64,000 nucleotides of DNA from Galbibacter orientalis DSM 19592 (GTDB lineage: Bacteria; Bacteroidota; Bacteroidia; Flavobacteriales; Flavobacteriaceae): positions 1,678,501 to 1,742,500 of the forward strand of contig NZ_JH651379.1 of assembly GCF_000260115.1 (NCBI RefSeq), given 5' to 3'. Of this stretch, positions 25,081-35,119 are shown piece after piece. The notes under the pieces are model-generated. The model made no database searches. It was not told the origin of the DNA and saw nothing but the letters and a program-made list of their open reading frames with translations. Made by a program: the position numbers and the translations under genes. Within the stretch, counting starts at the first letter, position 1. Every line of letters starts with the position of its first letter.

Positions 25081-25845
25081 TTATAAACTTCTCTTTTTAA
25101 GCCATTCATCTAAAATAGCATTAAAATCATTTGGGTGCTCCATCATTGGTGCGTGTCCGCATTTCTCAATCCAAAATAAATCTGAATCTGGAAGTAGTTC
25201 GTGGAACTCTTTAGCAACTGTTGGAGGAGTAACGGAGTCGTTTTCTCCCCAAATTATACAAGTAGGTGTGTGCATATGAGGTAAGTCTTTCGCCATATTA
25301 TGACGAATAGCACTCTTAGCAATTGCTAATGTTTTTATTAACTTATGTCGGTCGTTTACCGTTGCAAATACTTCATCTACAATTTCTTTAGTTGCAACAG
25401 CAGGATCGTAGAATACATCTTCGCTTTTTTTCTTTATAAACTCATAATCCCCACGTTTTGGATAGCCGTCTCCCATTGCATTTTCATACAAGCCAGAGCT
25501 TCCAGTAATAACTAAAGCTTTTACTTTTTGTGGGTATAATTTAGTGTGTAAAAGACCGATATGTCCTCCTAAGGAGTTTCCTAATAAGATAACTTCTTCT
25601 AAACCTTTGAACTCTATAAATTTCTCTACGTAATTTGCAAAACTCTTTACATTAGTCTTTAATAAAGACATGCTGTAGATCGGTAATTCAGGAATTAATA
25701 CTTTGTATCCTCTTTTAGAAAAATAGTTGGCAACATCACTAAAATTGCTCAATCCACCCATTAATCCGTGTAAAACTATCATGGGGGTTCCTTCTCCAAC
25801 TTCTAAATAAGTAAATTTACCTTCCTTCTTTAAATCGTGTGCCAT
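25081..25845 (-). CDS. Alpha/beta-fold hydrolase
   Basis: A hydrolase of about 254 residues. The oxyanion HG motif (VLHGLMGGLSNF) is near the N-terminus, the nucleophile elbow GNSLGG in the middle, and acid/His residues IWGENDSVTP and CGHAPMMEHP near the C-terminus complete the triad. The substrate is unknown; it resembles esterases and MhpC-type hydrolases. The frame is open to 25875, but I start at the ATG at 25845 (MAHDLKKEGKF) because the ten residues before it look non-conserved. It is divergent from mraZ. Confidence 0.85.
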   Translation of the reverse strand: MAHDLKKEGKFTYLEVGEGTPMIVLHGLMGGLSNFSDVANYFSKRGYKVLIPELPIYSMSLLKTNVKSFANYVEKFIEFKGLEEVILLGNSLGGHIGLLHTKLYPQKVKALVITGSSGLYENAMGDGYPKRGDYEFIKKKSEDVFYDPAVATKEIVDEVFATVNDRHKLIKTLAIAKSAIRHNMAKDLPHMHTPTCIIWGENDSVTPPTVAKEFHELLPDSDLFWIEKCGHAPMMEHPNDFNAILDEWLKKRSL

Positions 25846-26053
25846 TAAGGGGTTGTTACATTTCTTTGGAAACAAATATAGGCATTTCGAATTTATAAAA
25901 AACGATTTCTCTTCAATGCTAATATTTGAACTTTAATAAACCGCAAAATTAAGCTTTTTCTCAAGCAAAATCTCAGTCGTGAGGTTATTAACAATTTTAT
26001 AACTATTGGATTTGCTGCTATTTAAGCGATAACGACATGAATTTATTAACAAA

Positions 26054-26092
26054 GTGGTAAAAAGTGACAAAAAGTGGTAAAAAGTGGTAAAT
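26054..26092 (+). promoter_or_regulatory. MraZ operator: four 10-bp repeats
   Basis: GTGGTAAAAA, GTGACAAAAA, GTGGTAAAAA and GTGGTAAATA follow one another with an exact 10-bp period. MraZ is known to bind direct G-rich pentamers spaced by one helical turn upstream of its own gene; this array sits 8-46 bp before the -7 element, so binding would block transcription of the dcw cluster. Confidence 0.8.
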
Positions 26093-26099
26093 AATTCTC

Positions 26100-26107
26100 T
26101 ATATTTG
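26100..26107 (+). promoter_or_regulatory. -7 element TATATTTG of the dcw cluster
   Basis: TATATTTG matches TAnnTTTG exactly and lies 28 nt before the mraZ start. Its -33 region falls within the MraZ repeats. Confidence 0.65.
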
Positions 26108-26134
26108 AAAAGTTAACAGTAAAAACGGATTGGG

Positions 26135-26614
26135 GTGATTCAGTTTTCAGAAGAGTATGAGTGTAAGGCAGATAGCAAAGGACGGATTATGGTTCCTGCT
26201 ACTTTGCGCGCTAAATTAGCTCCTGTTTTGCAGGACGGTTTGGTGTTAAAACGCTCTATTTTTCAAAAATGCCTCGAAATTTATACCATGGCCGCTTGGG
26301 AGAAAGAAATGAAGCAAGTGGGAAAATTAAATCGTTTTGTAAAGAAAAATAATGACTTCATTCGTCAGTTTACTGCTGGAGTTCGTGTAGTGGAGATCGA
26401 TGCAAGCGGAAGGCTTTCTATTCCTAAAAACTTAATGTCGTTTGCAAATATTGCAAAAGAAGTGGTGCTTTCGGAGTCTATTGATAGAATTGAAGTGTGG
26501 GATAAACAGAAATATTATGATGTGCTTGACGAAGGTGCTGATTCTTTTTCTGATTTAGCTGAGGATGTAATGGGTGGTTTTGAATTAAATGATGACGAAG
26601 ATGGAGTATCATAA
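26135..26614 (+). CDS. mraZ: Division/cell wall cluster transcriptional repressor MraZ
   Basis: A 159-residue protein with two SpoVT/AbrB-like repeats (KADSKGRIMVPATLRAKL and EIDASGRLSIPKNLMSF). It forms a ring that binds the repeat operator upstream and represses the cluster. GTG at 26135 is the start; it precedes FSEEYECKAD, the usual N-terminus. Its end overlaps rsmH by 26 nt. Confidence 0.93.
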   Translation: MIQFSEEYECKADSKGRIMVPATLRAKLAPVLQDGLVLKRSIFQKCLEIYTMAAWEKEMKQVGKLNRFVKKNNDFIRQFTAGVRVVEIDASGRLSIPKNLMSFANIAKEVVLSESIDRIEVWDKQKYYDVLDEGADSFSDLAEDVMGGFELNDDEDGVS

Positions 26615-27497
26615 TCCAGTATTGTTGAAGGAGACCGTGGAGGGTTTGAATATTAAAGAAGATGGGGTGTATGTTGACGTTACTTTTGGTGGCGGTGGGC
26701 ATTCCAAAGAGATATTAAGAAGATTAGGGCCTAACGGAAGATTGATAGCTTTTGATCAAGATGAGGATGCGGTGAATAACGCTCTGCAAGATGAAAGGTT
26801 TACGTTGATTGAAGAGAATTTTAGGTTTATTAAACGTTTTTTGAAATTCTATGGAATAAAAGAAGTTGACGGTATTTTAGGCGATTTCGGAGTTTCTTCG
26901 CATCAATTTGATGTGGCTGAACGTGGTTTTTCTACACGTTTTGATGCTGATTTAGATATGCGAATGAGTAAGAAAAATCCGATTTCTGCTTTTGAGGTGG
27001 TAAATGATTATGATGAAGGGCAGCTTAAAAGTGTGTTGGGTTTGTATGGAGAGCTTCGTAATGCTGGTTCTTTAGCAAAAGCTATTGTAGAGAAAAGAGC
27101 GGAGGCGCCAATAAAAACTTCCGAAGAGTTAAAAACTGCACTTAGAAAGTTTTTGCCGCAATATAAAGAGCATAAAATATTAGCGCAGATTTATCAGGCT
27201 ATTAGAATAGAGGTAAATCAGGAGGTGGAAGTTTTGAGAGAATTTTTAGAACAAACTCCTGAGTTGTTAAAACAAGGCGGAAGGTTAAGCTTGATAAGTT
27301 ATCATTCTTTAGAAGATAGATTGGTAAAAAGGTTTATAAGAAGTGGAAAGTTTGAAGGAGAGCCTGAAAAAGATTTTTATGGAAATATTGAAGTTCCATT
27401 AAAAAAAGTAGGGGGTTTAATAACTCCTACTTCAGAAGAAATAAAAGAGAATAATAGAGCGCGTAGCGCAAAGTTGAGGATAGCAGAAAAGTTGTAA
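26589..27497 (+). CDS. rsmH: 16S rRNA (cytosine(1402)-N(4))-methyltransferase
   Basis: A 302-residue SAM-dependent methyltransferase (MraW). Signatures: HNPVLLKETVEGL, the SAM site VDVTFGGGGHSKEIL, DFGVSSHQFD, the RFDADLDMRM block and ISYHSLEDRLVKRF near the C-terminus. The first codons overlap mraZ; ATG at 26589 or the second Met three codons later (MEYHNPV) could be used. It is translationally coupled within the dcw cluster. Confidence 0.95.
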   Translation: MMTKMEYHNPVLLKETVEGLNIKEDGVYVDVTFGGGGHSKEILRRLGPNGRLIAFDQDEDAVNNALQDERFTLIEENFRFIKRFLKFYGIKEVDGILGDFGVSSHQFDVAERGFSTRFDADLDMRMSKKNPISAFEVVNDYDEGQLKSVLGLYGELRNAGSLAKAIVEKRAEAPIKTSEELKTALRKFLPQYKEHKILAQIYQAIRIEVNQEVEVLREFLEQTPELLKQGGRLSLISYHSLEDRLVKRFIRSGKFEGEPEKDFYGNIEVPLKKVGGLITPTSEEIKENNRARSAKLRIAEKL

Positions 27498-27504
27498 GCG
27501 TATT

Positions 27505-27822
27505 ATGAAGAAAGGGATTTTAGATTTATTGAAAGGTAGATTTTTAGTTAGTGAGGACTCGGTTAAAAACTGGAGGTTTATACTTTTTATATCCATTTTG
27601 GCTGTAATAATGATTTCTAGCGCGCATCATGCAGATAAAAAAGTGCATGAGTTAGCAAAAATTAATAATGAAGTTTTAGAATTAAGGAGTGAGTTTGTAG
27701 ATGTAAGAACTAAAGTGCAGCAAGTAAAATTAGAATCTAATGTAACAAGTCAAGTAGCCGCATCGGGATTGAGACCCTCGTTAATTCCGCCAAAAAAAAT
27801 AATGGTCGCCAAAAAAAAATAA
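27505..27822 (+). CDS. ftsL: FtsL-like cell division protein
   Basis: A 105-residue bitopic protein: a short basic cytoplasmic end, one TM helix (about 26-41, FILFISILAVIMISSA) and a periplasmic coiled coil (KKVHELAKINNEVLELRSEFVDVRTKVQQV). This topology and its place between rsmH and the PBP gene identify it as the FtsL of this cluster; sequence identity between FtsLs is always low. It would join FtsQ and a FtsB-like partner at the septum. Confidence 0.8.
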   Translation: MKKGILDLLKGRFLVSEDSVKNWRFILFISILAVIMISSAHHADKKVHELAKINNEVLELRSEFVDVRTKVQQVKLESNVTSQVAASGLRPSLIPPKKIMVAKKK

Positions 27823-27825
27823 ATT

Positions 27826-29835
27826 ATGCCAATAACTGATAAAAACATATTAAGCCGTTTGTACTTCGTTGCCGGGTGTATGTTTTTCTTCGCTTTGGCT
27901 GTAGTGGTAAAACTTGTTACCATTCAGATGGTTGATGGAGAAAAATACAGAGCTTTGGCGGAGCAGCGTACCATTAAGAATTTTACAATTGGACCAAAAA
28001 GAGGGAATTTGTATTCGGATGATGGGAGTTTGTTGGCTACTTCTGTAACGAAATATGATATTCGTTTTGATGCAATTACTCCGCAACATAAAGTTTTTGA
28101 ACAGCATATAAAACCACTTTCCGATTCTTTATCTAAAGTGTTGGGGAGGTCTTCTTCGTATTATCAGAATTTACTTCGTAAAGCAAGAGTTAATAAAAAT
28201 AGGTATTTGCTAATTGCTAAGGATTTGGGGTATACGGAGTATGTGCGAATTAAAAATTTCCCACTTTTCAATTTAGGGCCTTATAAAGGAGGGGTAATTG
28301 TAGAGCAAGAAACTAAAAGAGAATATCCTTTAGGAGGAATGGCGCATCGTAGCGTGGGTTACGAGCGAGTAGATGATAAAGGCTATTATACAAGAGTTGG
28401 TTTGGAAGGGGCTTTTGGAAGTTATTTACGAGGAACAGAAGGGCATCGATTAAAGCAAAAAATAGCAAAAGGACAATGGAAACCCATTACAGATTATAAT
28501 GAGGTGGAGCCAAAAGATGGGTATGATGTGGTGTCTACCATTAATGTTAATATTCAGGATATTGCGCATCATGCATTGTTAACTCAGTTAGAGAAATATA
28601 ATGCAGATCATGGTTCTGTTGTGGTTATGGAAGTAGCTACTGGAGAAATAAAAGCGATTTCAAATTTAGGGAGAACAAAAGGAGGAAATTACTACGAGCG
28701 ATTAAATTATGCTGTAGGAGAATCTCATGAGCCAGGTTCTACATTTAAATTGATGTCGATGATTGCGGCGCTTGAAGATAAAGCGGTAGATACTAGTGAT
28801 GTTGTTGACACTGAAAATGGGATAATTTCTTTCTATGGGAAAAAAGTACGCGATTCTAAAAGAGGGGGGTATGGAAAAATAACAGTATCTGAAGTTTTGG
28901 AACGCTCCTCCAATGTAGGAATCGTAAAAATTATAGATAATTATTATAAGAATCAGCCTGAAAAATTTGTTAATCGCCTATATAATATGGGACTTAATGA
29001 AAAATTAGGAATGTCTATAAAGGGAGAAGGAGCGCCAATTATTCCACATCCAAATGATAAAAGTAGATGGAGTGGAATTGCTTTGCAATGGATGGCTTAT
29101 GGTTACGGAGTTTCACTAACGCCTTTACAAACGCTTACTTTTTATAATGCAGTGGCAAATGGTGGGGAAATGGTAAAACCACGATTAATAAAAGAGGTTA
29201 GGGAATGGGATAAGGTAATTTATAAGTTTGATAAAGACGTTATTAATCCTTCTGTCTGTTCAAAAGAAACTATTTCTAAAGTTCAGGCTATGCTTAAAAA
29301 TGTGGTTGAAGATAAGCACGGTACTGGACATAGGTTGTACTCTCCTAATTTTTCCATGGCAGGAAAAACAGGGACTGCTCAAAAGGATTATGCGGACAAA
29401 AGTAAGATGAATTATATCTCAAGTTTTGTAGGGTATTTTCCAGCTGATGAGCCTAAATATTCTTGCATCGTAGTAATTCATAATCCTGATAAAAGTGTTG
29501 GGTATTACGGAGCAGATGTTTCTGGGCCTGTGTTTAAAAGTGTTGCTCAGAAAATATATACCAATTCGCCATTAATAGATACAATTGAAGAATTGGATAA
29601 CGAGAGTGAGCAAACAGAAAAAGACTACAAAGCTTATTATGCGAAAGTGAAGAAGCGAAACGAAATAATTCCAAATGTAGAAGGGATGAGTGGAATGGAT
29701 GCTATTTCTATTTTAGAAAACTTAGGCGTTCGAGTAAAAGTTGAAGGAGATGGAATAGGGAAAGTTAAAAGTCAGTCTATAAAAAGTGGACAAAAAATAG
29801 AGTCGAATCAAACAATCGTATTGCAGTTGTCATGA
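27826..29835 (+). CDS. ftsI: Penicillin-binding protein, septal transpeptidase (FtsI/SpoVD type) with PASTA domain
   Basis: A 669-residue class B PBP. After an N-terminal TM helix (about 11-28) and the dimerisation region come the transpeptidase motifs: SxxK (GSTFKLM), SxN (RSSNVGI) and KTG (GKTGTAQ). A single C-terminal PASTA domain (IPNVEGMSGMDAISIL) is present, as in SpoVD-like proteins. It crosslinks peptidoglycan at the septum and should depend on FtsW, encoded downstream. It overlaps murE by 4 nt (ATGA). Confidence 0.93.
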   Translation: MPITDKNILSRLYFVAGCMFFFALAVVVKLVTIQMVDGEKYRALAEQRTIKNFTIGPKRGNLYSDDGSLLATSVTKYDIRFDAITPQHKVFEQHIKPLSDSLSKVLGRSSSYYQNLLRKARVNKNRYLLIAKDLGYTEYVRIKNFPLFNLGPYKGGVIVEQETKREYPLGGMAHRSVGYERVDDKGYYTRVGLEGAFGSYLRGTEGHRLKQKIAKGQWKPITDYNEVEPKDGYDVVSTINVNIQDIAHHALLTQLEKYNADHGSVVVMEVATGEIKAISNLGRTKGGNYYERLNYAVGESHEPGSTFKLMSMIAALEDKAVDTSDVVDTENGIISFYGKKVRDSKRGGYGKITVSEVLERSSNVGIVKIIDNYYKNQPEKFVNRLYNMGLNEKLGMSIKGEGAPIIPHPNDKSRWSGIALQWMAYGYGVSLTPLQTLTFYNAVANGGEMVKPRLIKEVREWDKVIYKFDKDVINPSVCSKETISKVQAMLKNVVEDKHGTGHRLYSPNFSMAGKTGTAQKDYADKSKMNYISSFVGYFPADEPKYSCIVVIHNPDKSVGYYGADVSGPVFKSVAQKIYTNSPLIDTIEELDNESEQTEKDYKAYYAKVKKRNEIIPNVEGMSGMDAISILENLGVRVKVEGDGIGKVKSQSIKSGQKIESNQTIVLQLS

Positions 29836-31295
29836 TGTTATTAAAAGACATATTGTATAAAGTTAGTATCAACGCAGTGGCTGGTAACACGGTTGCTTTT
29901 GTTAATGATATTCATTTTGATTCGCGAAAAGTATCGTTGGATGATGTGTTTGTTGCAATTCCTGGAACTGTAGTAGATGGACATGATTATATTACAAAGG
30001 CGGTGGAATCTGGGGCTATTGCAGTAATTTGTGAGAAGCTTCCTGCGCAATTGGTTAATGGAATTACCTATGTAGAAGTTGAAAATGCCCATAAGGCTTT
30101 GGCTATTATGGCTTCCAATTTTTATAAAAATCCTTCTGAAAATTTAAAATTAGTAGGAGTAACAGGAACCAATGGAAAAACCACAGTAACCACACTCTTG
30201 TATAATTTGTTTAAAAAGGCCGGTTATAAAGTAGGGTTATTGTCTACCGTAAAAGTTATGGTGGGGGCTAAAGAGTATCCAGCAACGCATACTACACCAG
30301 ATTCTTTAACAATAAATAAGTATTTAAAGTTGATGAATGATGAAGGAGTTGAGTTTTGCTTTATGGAAGTGAGCTCTCACGGAATTCATCAACAGCGTAC
30401 GGCCGGATTACATTTTGCAGGGGGCGTATTTACAAACCTTAGTCACGATCATTTAGATTATCATAAAACATTTGCGGAGTATAGAGATACTAAAAAAGTA
30501 TTTTTTGATGAACTCCCAAAATCGGCATTTGCATTGGTGAATGTGGACGATAAAAATGGATCGGTAATGATTCAGAATACCAAAGCTAAGAAAGTGAGTT
30601 ACGCTTTAAAGTCGTATGCCGATTATAAAGCACAGATTCTAGAAAATCAGTTTACAGGGTTATTACTGAAGGTGAATGATAATGAAGTCTGGTCAAGATT
30701 AATAGGAAGTTTTAATGCTTATAATTTGCTGGCTGTTTATGCGGTGGCAGATCTTTTTGAATTAGGAACAATTGAAACGCTTCAATATTTGAGTGAATTA
30801 GAAAGTGTAGGAGGGCGTTTTCAGTATTTTATTTCAGAAGAAAAAATTACAGCAATAGTGGATTATGCGCATACTCCAGATGCTTTGAAAAATGTTTTGG
30901 AAACTATAAACACCATCCGTACAGGAAATGAGAATTTAATAACAGTTGTTGGTTGTGGTGGAGATAGAGATAAGACAAAGCGACCAGTAATGGCAAATAT
31001 TGCTTCAACTCTTAGCACAAAAGCCATTTTTACTTCGGATAATCCACGTACGGAAGATCCGAAAAAAATTATAGAAGAAATGGAGGCAGGAGTAGAGCCA
31101 CAAAATTATAATAAAACCATTTCTATTGAAGATAGAAAGCAAGCCATAAAAACAGCTTGTCAATTTGCAACATCAAATGATATTATTCTAATTGCTGGAA
31201 AAGGTCACGAAACCTATCAGGAGGTAAATGGAGTTAAAAATGATTTTGATGATTTGAAAGTTGTAAAAGAATTATTGATAAACGTAAAAAAATAA
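29832..31295 (+). CDS. murE: UDP-N-acetylmuramoyl-L-alanyl-D-glutamate--2,6-diaminopimelate ligase
   Basis: A 487-residue Mur ligase adding the third residue of the stem peptide. ATP site GVTGTNGKTTVTTL is at about residue 110, the central SSHGIHQQRT and DHLDYHKT blocks follow, and the DNPR motif (TSDNPRTEDP), diagnostic of meso-diaminopimelate specificity, is present. The start overlaps the PBP stop. Confidence 0.95.
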   Translation: MMLLKDILYKVSINAVAGNTVAFVNDIHFDSRKVSLDDVFVAIPGTVVDGHDYITKAVESGAIAVICEKLPAQLVNGITYVEVENAHKALAIMASNFYKNPSENLKLVGVTGTNGKTTVTTLLYNLFKKAGYKVGLLSTVKVMVGAKEYPATHTTPDSLTINKYLKLMNDEGVEFCFMEVSSHGIHQQRTAGLHFAGGVFTNLSHDHLDYHKTFAEYRDTKKVFFDELPKSAFALVNVDDKNGSVMIQNTKAKKVSYALKSYADYKAQILENQFTGLLLKVNDNEVWSRLIGSFNAYNLLAVYAVADLFELGTIETLQYLSELESVGGRFQYFISEEKITAIVDYAHTPDALKNVLETINTIRTGNENLITVVGCGGDRDKTKRPVMANIASTLSTKAIFTSDNPRTEDPKKIIEEMEAGVEPQNYNKTISIEDRKQAIKTACQFATSNDIILIAGKGHETYQEVNGVKNDFDDLKVVKELLINVKK

Positions 31296-31333
31296 TGCAG
31301 TCGACTCCAAATTAGGAGTAAATAGAAGTTTAT

Positions 31334-32566
31334 ATGTTATACTATTTATTTGAATTTTTAGAGAAAAATTACCAATTGCCTGGAGCTGGATTGTTTCAAT
31401 TCATCACCTTCAGAGCTTCTGCTGCAGTTATTTTATCCTTGTTAATTTCTACAATTTACGGGAAAAGAGTTATTAATTATTTGCGAGCAAAACAAGTAGG
31501 AGAGAGTGTTAGAGAATTAGGATTGGAAGGGCAATCACAAAAAGCGGGGACTCCAACAATGGGAGGAATAATTATAATAATGTCAACGCTTATTCCTGTG
31601 TTGCTATTTGCTAAGCTAGAAAATATTTACATCCTTCTTTTAATAATTACCACGCTTTGGATGGGAGCAATTGGTTTTGTTGATGATTACATCAAAATTT
31701 TTAAAAAGGATAAAGAAGGTTTAAAAGGAAAATTTAAAGTTTTAGGGCAAATTGGAATCGGAATTATAGTTGGAGCTACTTTATATTTTCATCCAGAAGT
31801 AACGGTGAAAGAAGAGTTGAAAGCTCCAAATAGTATAGAGATTGTTGCAGGGGGAGATGTTTCAAAAGAATATGGGAAAGAAGAAAAGTCAACAAAAACA
31901 ACAATTCCTTTTGTAAAGGATAATGAGTTTGATTATGCAGATTTACTCACTTGGATGGGGGATAATTATAAAACCTATGCTTGGTTGATTTTTATACCGA
32001 TTGTGGTTTTTATAATTACAGCGGTTTCCAATGGAGCAAACCTAACCGATGGAATTGATGGTTTGGCTGCAGGAACATCTGCAATAATAGTATTGACATT
32101 GGGGATTTTTGCTTGGGTGTCTGGGAATATAATTTTCTCAGATTACCTAAATATTATGTACATCCCCCGTGCTGGAGAAATTACAGTTTTTATAGCTGCT
32201 TTTGCTGGAGGTTTAGTTGGTTTTTTATGGTACAATACCTTTCCTGCACAAGTTTTTATGGGAGATACAGGGAGTTTAACAATTGGGGGGATAATTGCGG
32301 TAATAGCAATTGCAATTCGTAAAGAATGGTTAATACCTATTCTGTGTGGAATTTTCTTAGCAGAGAATTTATCGGTGGTAATGCAGGTGAGTTACTTTAA
32401 GTATACCAAGAAAAAGTTTGGAGAAGGAAGACGCATATTCTTAATGTCGCCATTGCATCATCATTATCAGAAAAAAGGATATCACGAAAGTAAAATTGTA
32501 ACCCGTTTCTGGATTATAGGAATTTTATTAGCCGTAATAACTGTGGTGACATTAAAATTAAGATAA
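31334..32566 (+). CDS. mraY: Phospho-N-acetylmuramoyl-pentapeptide-transferase
   Basis: A 410-residue integral membrane enzyme making lipid I from UDP-MurNAc-pentapeptide and undecaprenyl phosphate. GTPTMGGI, the acidic [19 protein letters not shown] and the [12 protein letters not shown] loop are intact. Between the fourth and fifth helices is an insertion of about 70 residues (around residues 155-215) that makes it longer than proteobacterial MraY of about 360; this is usual in Bacteroidota. Confidence 0.95.
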   Translation: MLYYLFEFLEKNYQLPGAGLFQFITFRASAAVILSLLISTIYGKRVINYLRAKQVGESVRELGLEGQSQKAGTPTMGGIIIIMSTLIPVLLFAKLENIYILLLIITTLWMGAIGFVDDYIKIFKKDKEGLKGKFKVLGQIGIGIIVGATLYFHPEVTVKEELKAPNSIEIVAGGDVSKEYGKEEKSTKTTIPFVKDNEFDYADLLTWMGDNYKTYAWLIFIPIVVFIITAVSNGANLTDGIDGLAAGTSAIIVLTLGIFAWVSGNIIFSDYLNIMYIPRAGEITVFIAAFAGGLVGFLWYNTFPAQVFMGDTGSLTIGGIIAVIAIAIRKEWLIPILCGIFLAENLSVVMQVSYFKYTKKKFGEGRRIFLMSPLHHHYQKKGYHESKIVTRFWIIGILLAVITVVTLKLR

Positions 32567-32575
32567 ACCTAGAAA

Positions 32576-33910
32576 ATGAAAAGATTAGTAGTCTTAGGAA
32601 GTGGAGAAAGTGGTGTTGGTGCCGCTGTATTAGGGAAGAAGGAGGGGTTTGAAGTTTTTGTTTCTGATAAAGGAAATATAAAAGAAAAATATAAAAACGT
32701 TCTTAAAAATAGTGAGATTGATTGGGAGGAAGGAATGCATTCTGAAGTAAAAATATTGAATGCAGACCTTGTTGTGAAAAGTCCTGGAATTCCAGATAAA
32801 GTTCCGATGATTAAAAAGTTGGTGGAGCTTGGAATTTCGGTAATTTCTGAAATTGAGTTTGCATCGCTTTATACAGATGCAACTCTTATTGGAATTACAG
32901 GAAGTAATGGTAAAACTACCACTACCATGTTAACAAATCACATTTTAAAAAGTGAAGGTTTAAATGTGGGAATGGCTGGAAATATAGGCGATAGTTTTGC
33001 ACAGATGGTGGCAGAGCAAACCAAAGATTTTTATGTGTTGGAGATTAGTAGTTTTCAATTAGATGGAATTAAAAAGTTTGCGCCAAATATTGCAATAATT
33101 ACCAATATAACCCCCGATCATCTCGATCGATATGATTATAAGTTTGAAAATTACATAGCTTCTAAATTTAGAATTGCTATGAATCAAACTGAAAAGGATT
33201 ATTTGATTTATGATGCCGATGATGAAGTTATAGAAGACTGGTTAAAAAAGCATCCTATAAAATCAAAACTTATTCCATTTTCTGTTCAAAAAGAATTAGG
33301 ATATGGAGCTTTTTTAAAAGAAGATAAAATAATAATTAACCTAGATAAACAGCATTTAGAAATGGCTACAGATACATTAGCTTTAGAAGGAAAACATAAC
33401 ACGAAGAACGCTATGGCGGCTTCAACTGTGGCGCAGTTATTAAAAATAAGAAAGGCTACAATTAGAGAAAGTTTAGAGAACTTTCAAGGAGCTTCACACC
33501 GACTTGAAAATGTATTGAAAATTCAAAATGTTCAGTATATAAACGACTCCAAAGCAACAAATGTTAATGCAACCTTTTATGCTTTGGATAGTATGAAAAC
33601 ACCAACAGTATGGATTGTTGGAGGGCAAGATAAAGGAAACGATTATCTATCGTTAATGCCCCTTGTAAGAGAGAAGGTAAAAGCAATTGTGTGTTTAGGG
33701 CTTGATAATGCTAAGATAATTGAGGTTTTTGGAGGGGTTGTAGATTTTATTGTAGAGACCACCTCAATGGCAGATGCAGTAAAAATTAGTAAAGAGGTGG
33801 CAGAAAAGGGAGATACTGTATTATTATCGCCAGCTTGTGCGTCTTTTGACTTGTTTACTAATTACGAGGATAGAGGGAATCAATTTAAAGAAGCAGTTCA
33901 GAAATTATAA
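32576..33910 (+). CDS. murD: UDP-N-acetylmuramoylalanine--D-glutamate ligase
   Basis: A 444-residue Mur ligase adding D-Glu to UDP-MurNAc-L-Ala. An N-terminal Rossmann-like domain (VLGSGESGVGAA) is followed by the ATP site ITGSNGKTTTTML, the ITPDHLDRY motif, and the C-terminal NDSKATNVNA and LSPACASFDLF blocks. It begins 9 nt after mraY. Confidence 0.95.
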   Translation: MKRLVVLGSGESGVGAAVLGKKEGFEVFVSDKGNIKEKYKNVLKNSEIDWEEGMHSEVKILNADLVVKSPGIPDKVPMIKKLVELGISVISEIEFASLYTDATLIGITGSNGKTTTTMLTNHILKSEGLNVGMAGNIGDSFAQMVAEQTKDFYVLEISSFQLDGIKKFAPNIAIITNITPDHLDRYDYKFENYIASKFRIAMNQTEKDYLIYDADDEVIEDWLKKHPIKSKLIPFSVQKELGYGAFLKEDKIIINLDKQHLEMATDTLALEGKHNTKNAMAASTVAQLLKIRKATIRESLENFQGASHRLENVLKIQNVQYINDSKATNVNATFYALDSMKTPTVWIVGGQDKGNDYLSLMPLVREKVKAIVCLGLDNAKIIEVFGGVVDFIVETTSMADAVKISKEVAEKGDTVLLSPACASFDLFTNYEDRGNQFKEAVQKL

Positions 33911-33922
33911 AAAAGAGGTTAA

Positions 33923-35119
33923 GTGCAGCAATTATTTAACAAATTAAAAGGAGATAAAGCTATATGGGCAGTAGTGGCCATATTAGCGCTATTTTCTTTT
34001 TTGCCAGTTTATAGCGCCAGTACAAATTTGGTGTATGTAGTTGGTAGTGGAACTACTTTTGGTTACCTATTAAAGCATGCTGTTTTGCTATTTTTAGGAA
34101 TCGGGGTAATCTATGCTGTACATAAAATTCCATATAGATATTTTAAAGCATTATCTATTTTGGCAATGCCAATAGTAATACTTTTATTAATCTATACTTT
34201 GGCGCAAGGAACTACAATTGGAGGAGCTAATGCAAGTAGGTGGATCCAGGTTCCTTATGTAGGAATAACATTTCAAACGTCCACTTTTGCTTCTATTGTT
34301 TTACTAATTCATGTTGCTAGATATCTTTCCAAAATAAAAGATAAGGCAGTTACTTTTAAAGAAACTATAATTCCGCTTTGGGCACCTGTTTTTATAGTAT
34401 TAGCGCTTATTTTACCAGCAAACTTTTCCACAACGGCAATTATATTTTTAATGGTATTGGTTTTATGTTTTATTGGAGGTTATCCATGGAAATATTTAAT
34501 GGGGATTGTTGGAGCTGGACTTTTAAGTTTAACCATGTTTATATTAACGGCAAAAGCATTTCCAGGATTGCTTCCAAACCGTGTAGATACTTGGATAAGC
34601 AGAATTGAAAGTTTTACAGATAAAGGAGATACAGAGGCAGACTATCAAATTGAAAGAGCAAAAATAGCCATTGCTACCGGAGGAATAGTTGGTGTTGGAG
34701 CCGGAAAAAGTGTAATGAAGAATTTTCTTCCGCAGAGTTCATCAGATTTTATTTATGCAATTATAATTGAAGAATACGGTTTAATAGGAGGGCTAATATT
34801 AATATTTATTTATTTGTTGCTCCTTTTTAGAATAGTGGTTGTGGCGCATAAGGCAGATTCGTCTTTTGGGAAATTGTTGGTGCTAGCCGCTGGCTTACCA
34901 ATAATAGTTCAAGCATTTATAAATATGGCTGTAGCTGTAGAGTTATTCCCTGTTACTGGGCAGACATTACCGTTAATAAGTAGTGGAGGGACCTCTATTT
35001 GGATGACCTGTCTAGCTATTGGAATTATTTTAAGTGTAAGTGCAAAACGACAAGAAGACATAGAATTAGAAGAAGTTGAAAATCAAAATCCATTAGATAT
35101 TTTAAGTGAGCAATTATAA
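33923..35119 (+). CDS. ftsW: Peptidoglycan glycosyltransferase FtsW
   Basis: A 398-residue SEDS polymerase with about ten TM helices that makes septal glycan strands with the PBP encoded upstream. Family signatures include [22 protein letters not shown] and the final [11 protein letters not shown] motif. GTG at 33923 is the start. The last 14 nt overlap murG. Confidence 0.93.
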   Translation: MQQLFNKLKGDKAIWAVVAILALFSFLPVYSASTNLVYVVGSGTTFGYLLKHAVLLFLGIGVIYAVHKIPYRYFKALSILAMPIVILLLIYTLAQGTTIGGANASRWIQVPYVGITFQTSTFASIVLLIHVARYLSKIKDKAVTFKETIIPLWAPVFIVLALILPANFSTTAIIFLMVLVLCFIGGYPWKYLMGIVGAGLLSLTMFILTAKAFPGLLPNRVDTWISRIESFTDKGDTEADYQIERAKIAIATGGIVGVGAGKSVMKNFLPQSSSDFIYAIIIEEYGLIGGLILIFIYLLLLFRIVVVAHKADSSFGKLLVLAAGLPIIVQAFINMAVAVELFPVTGQTLPLISSGGTSIWMTCLAIGIILSVSAKRQEDIELEEVENQNPLDILSEQL

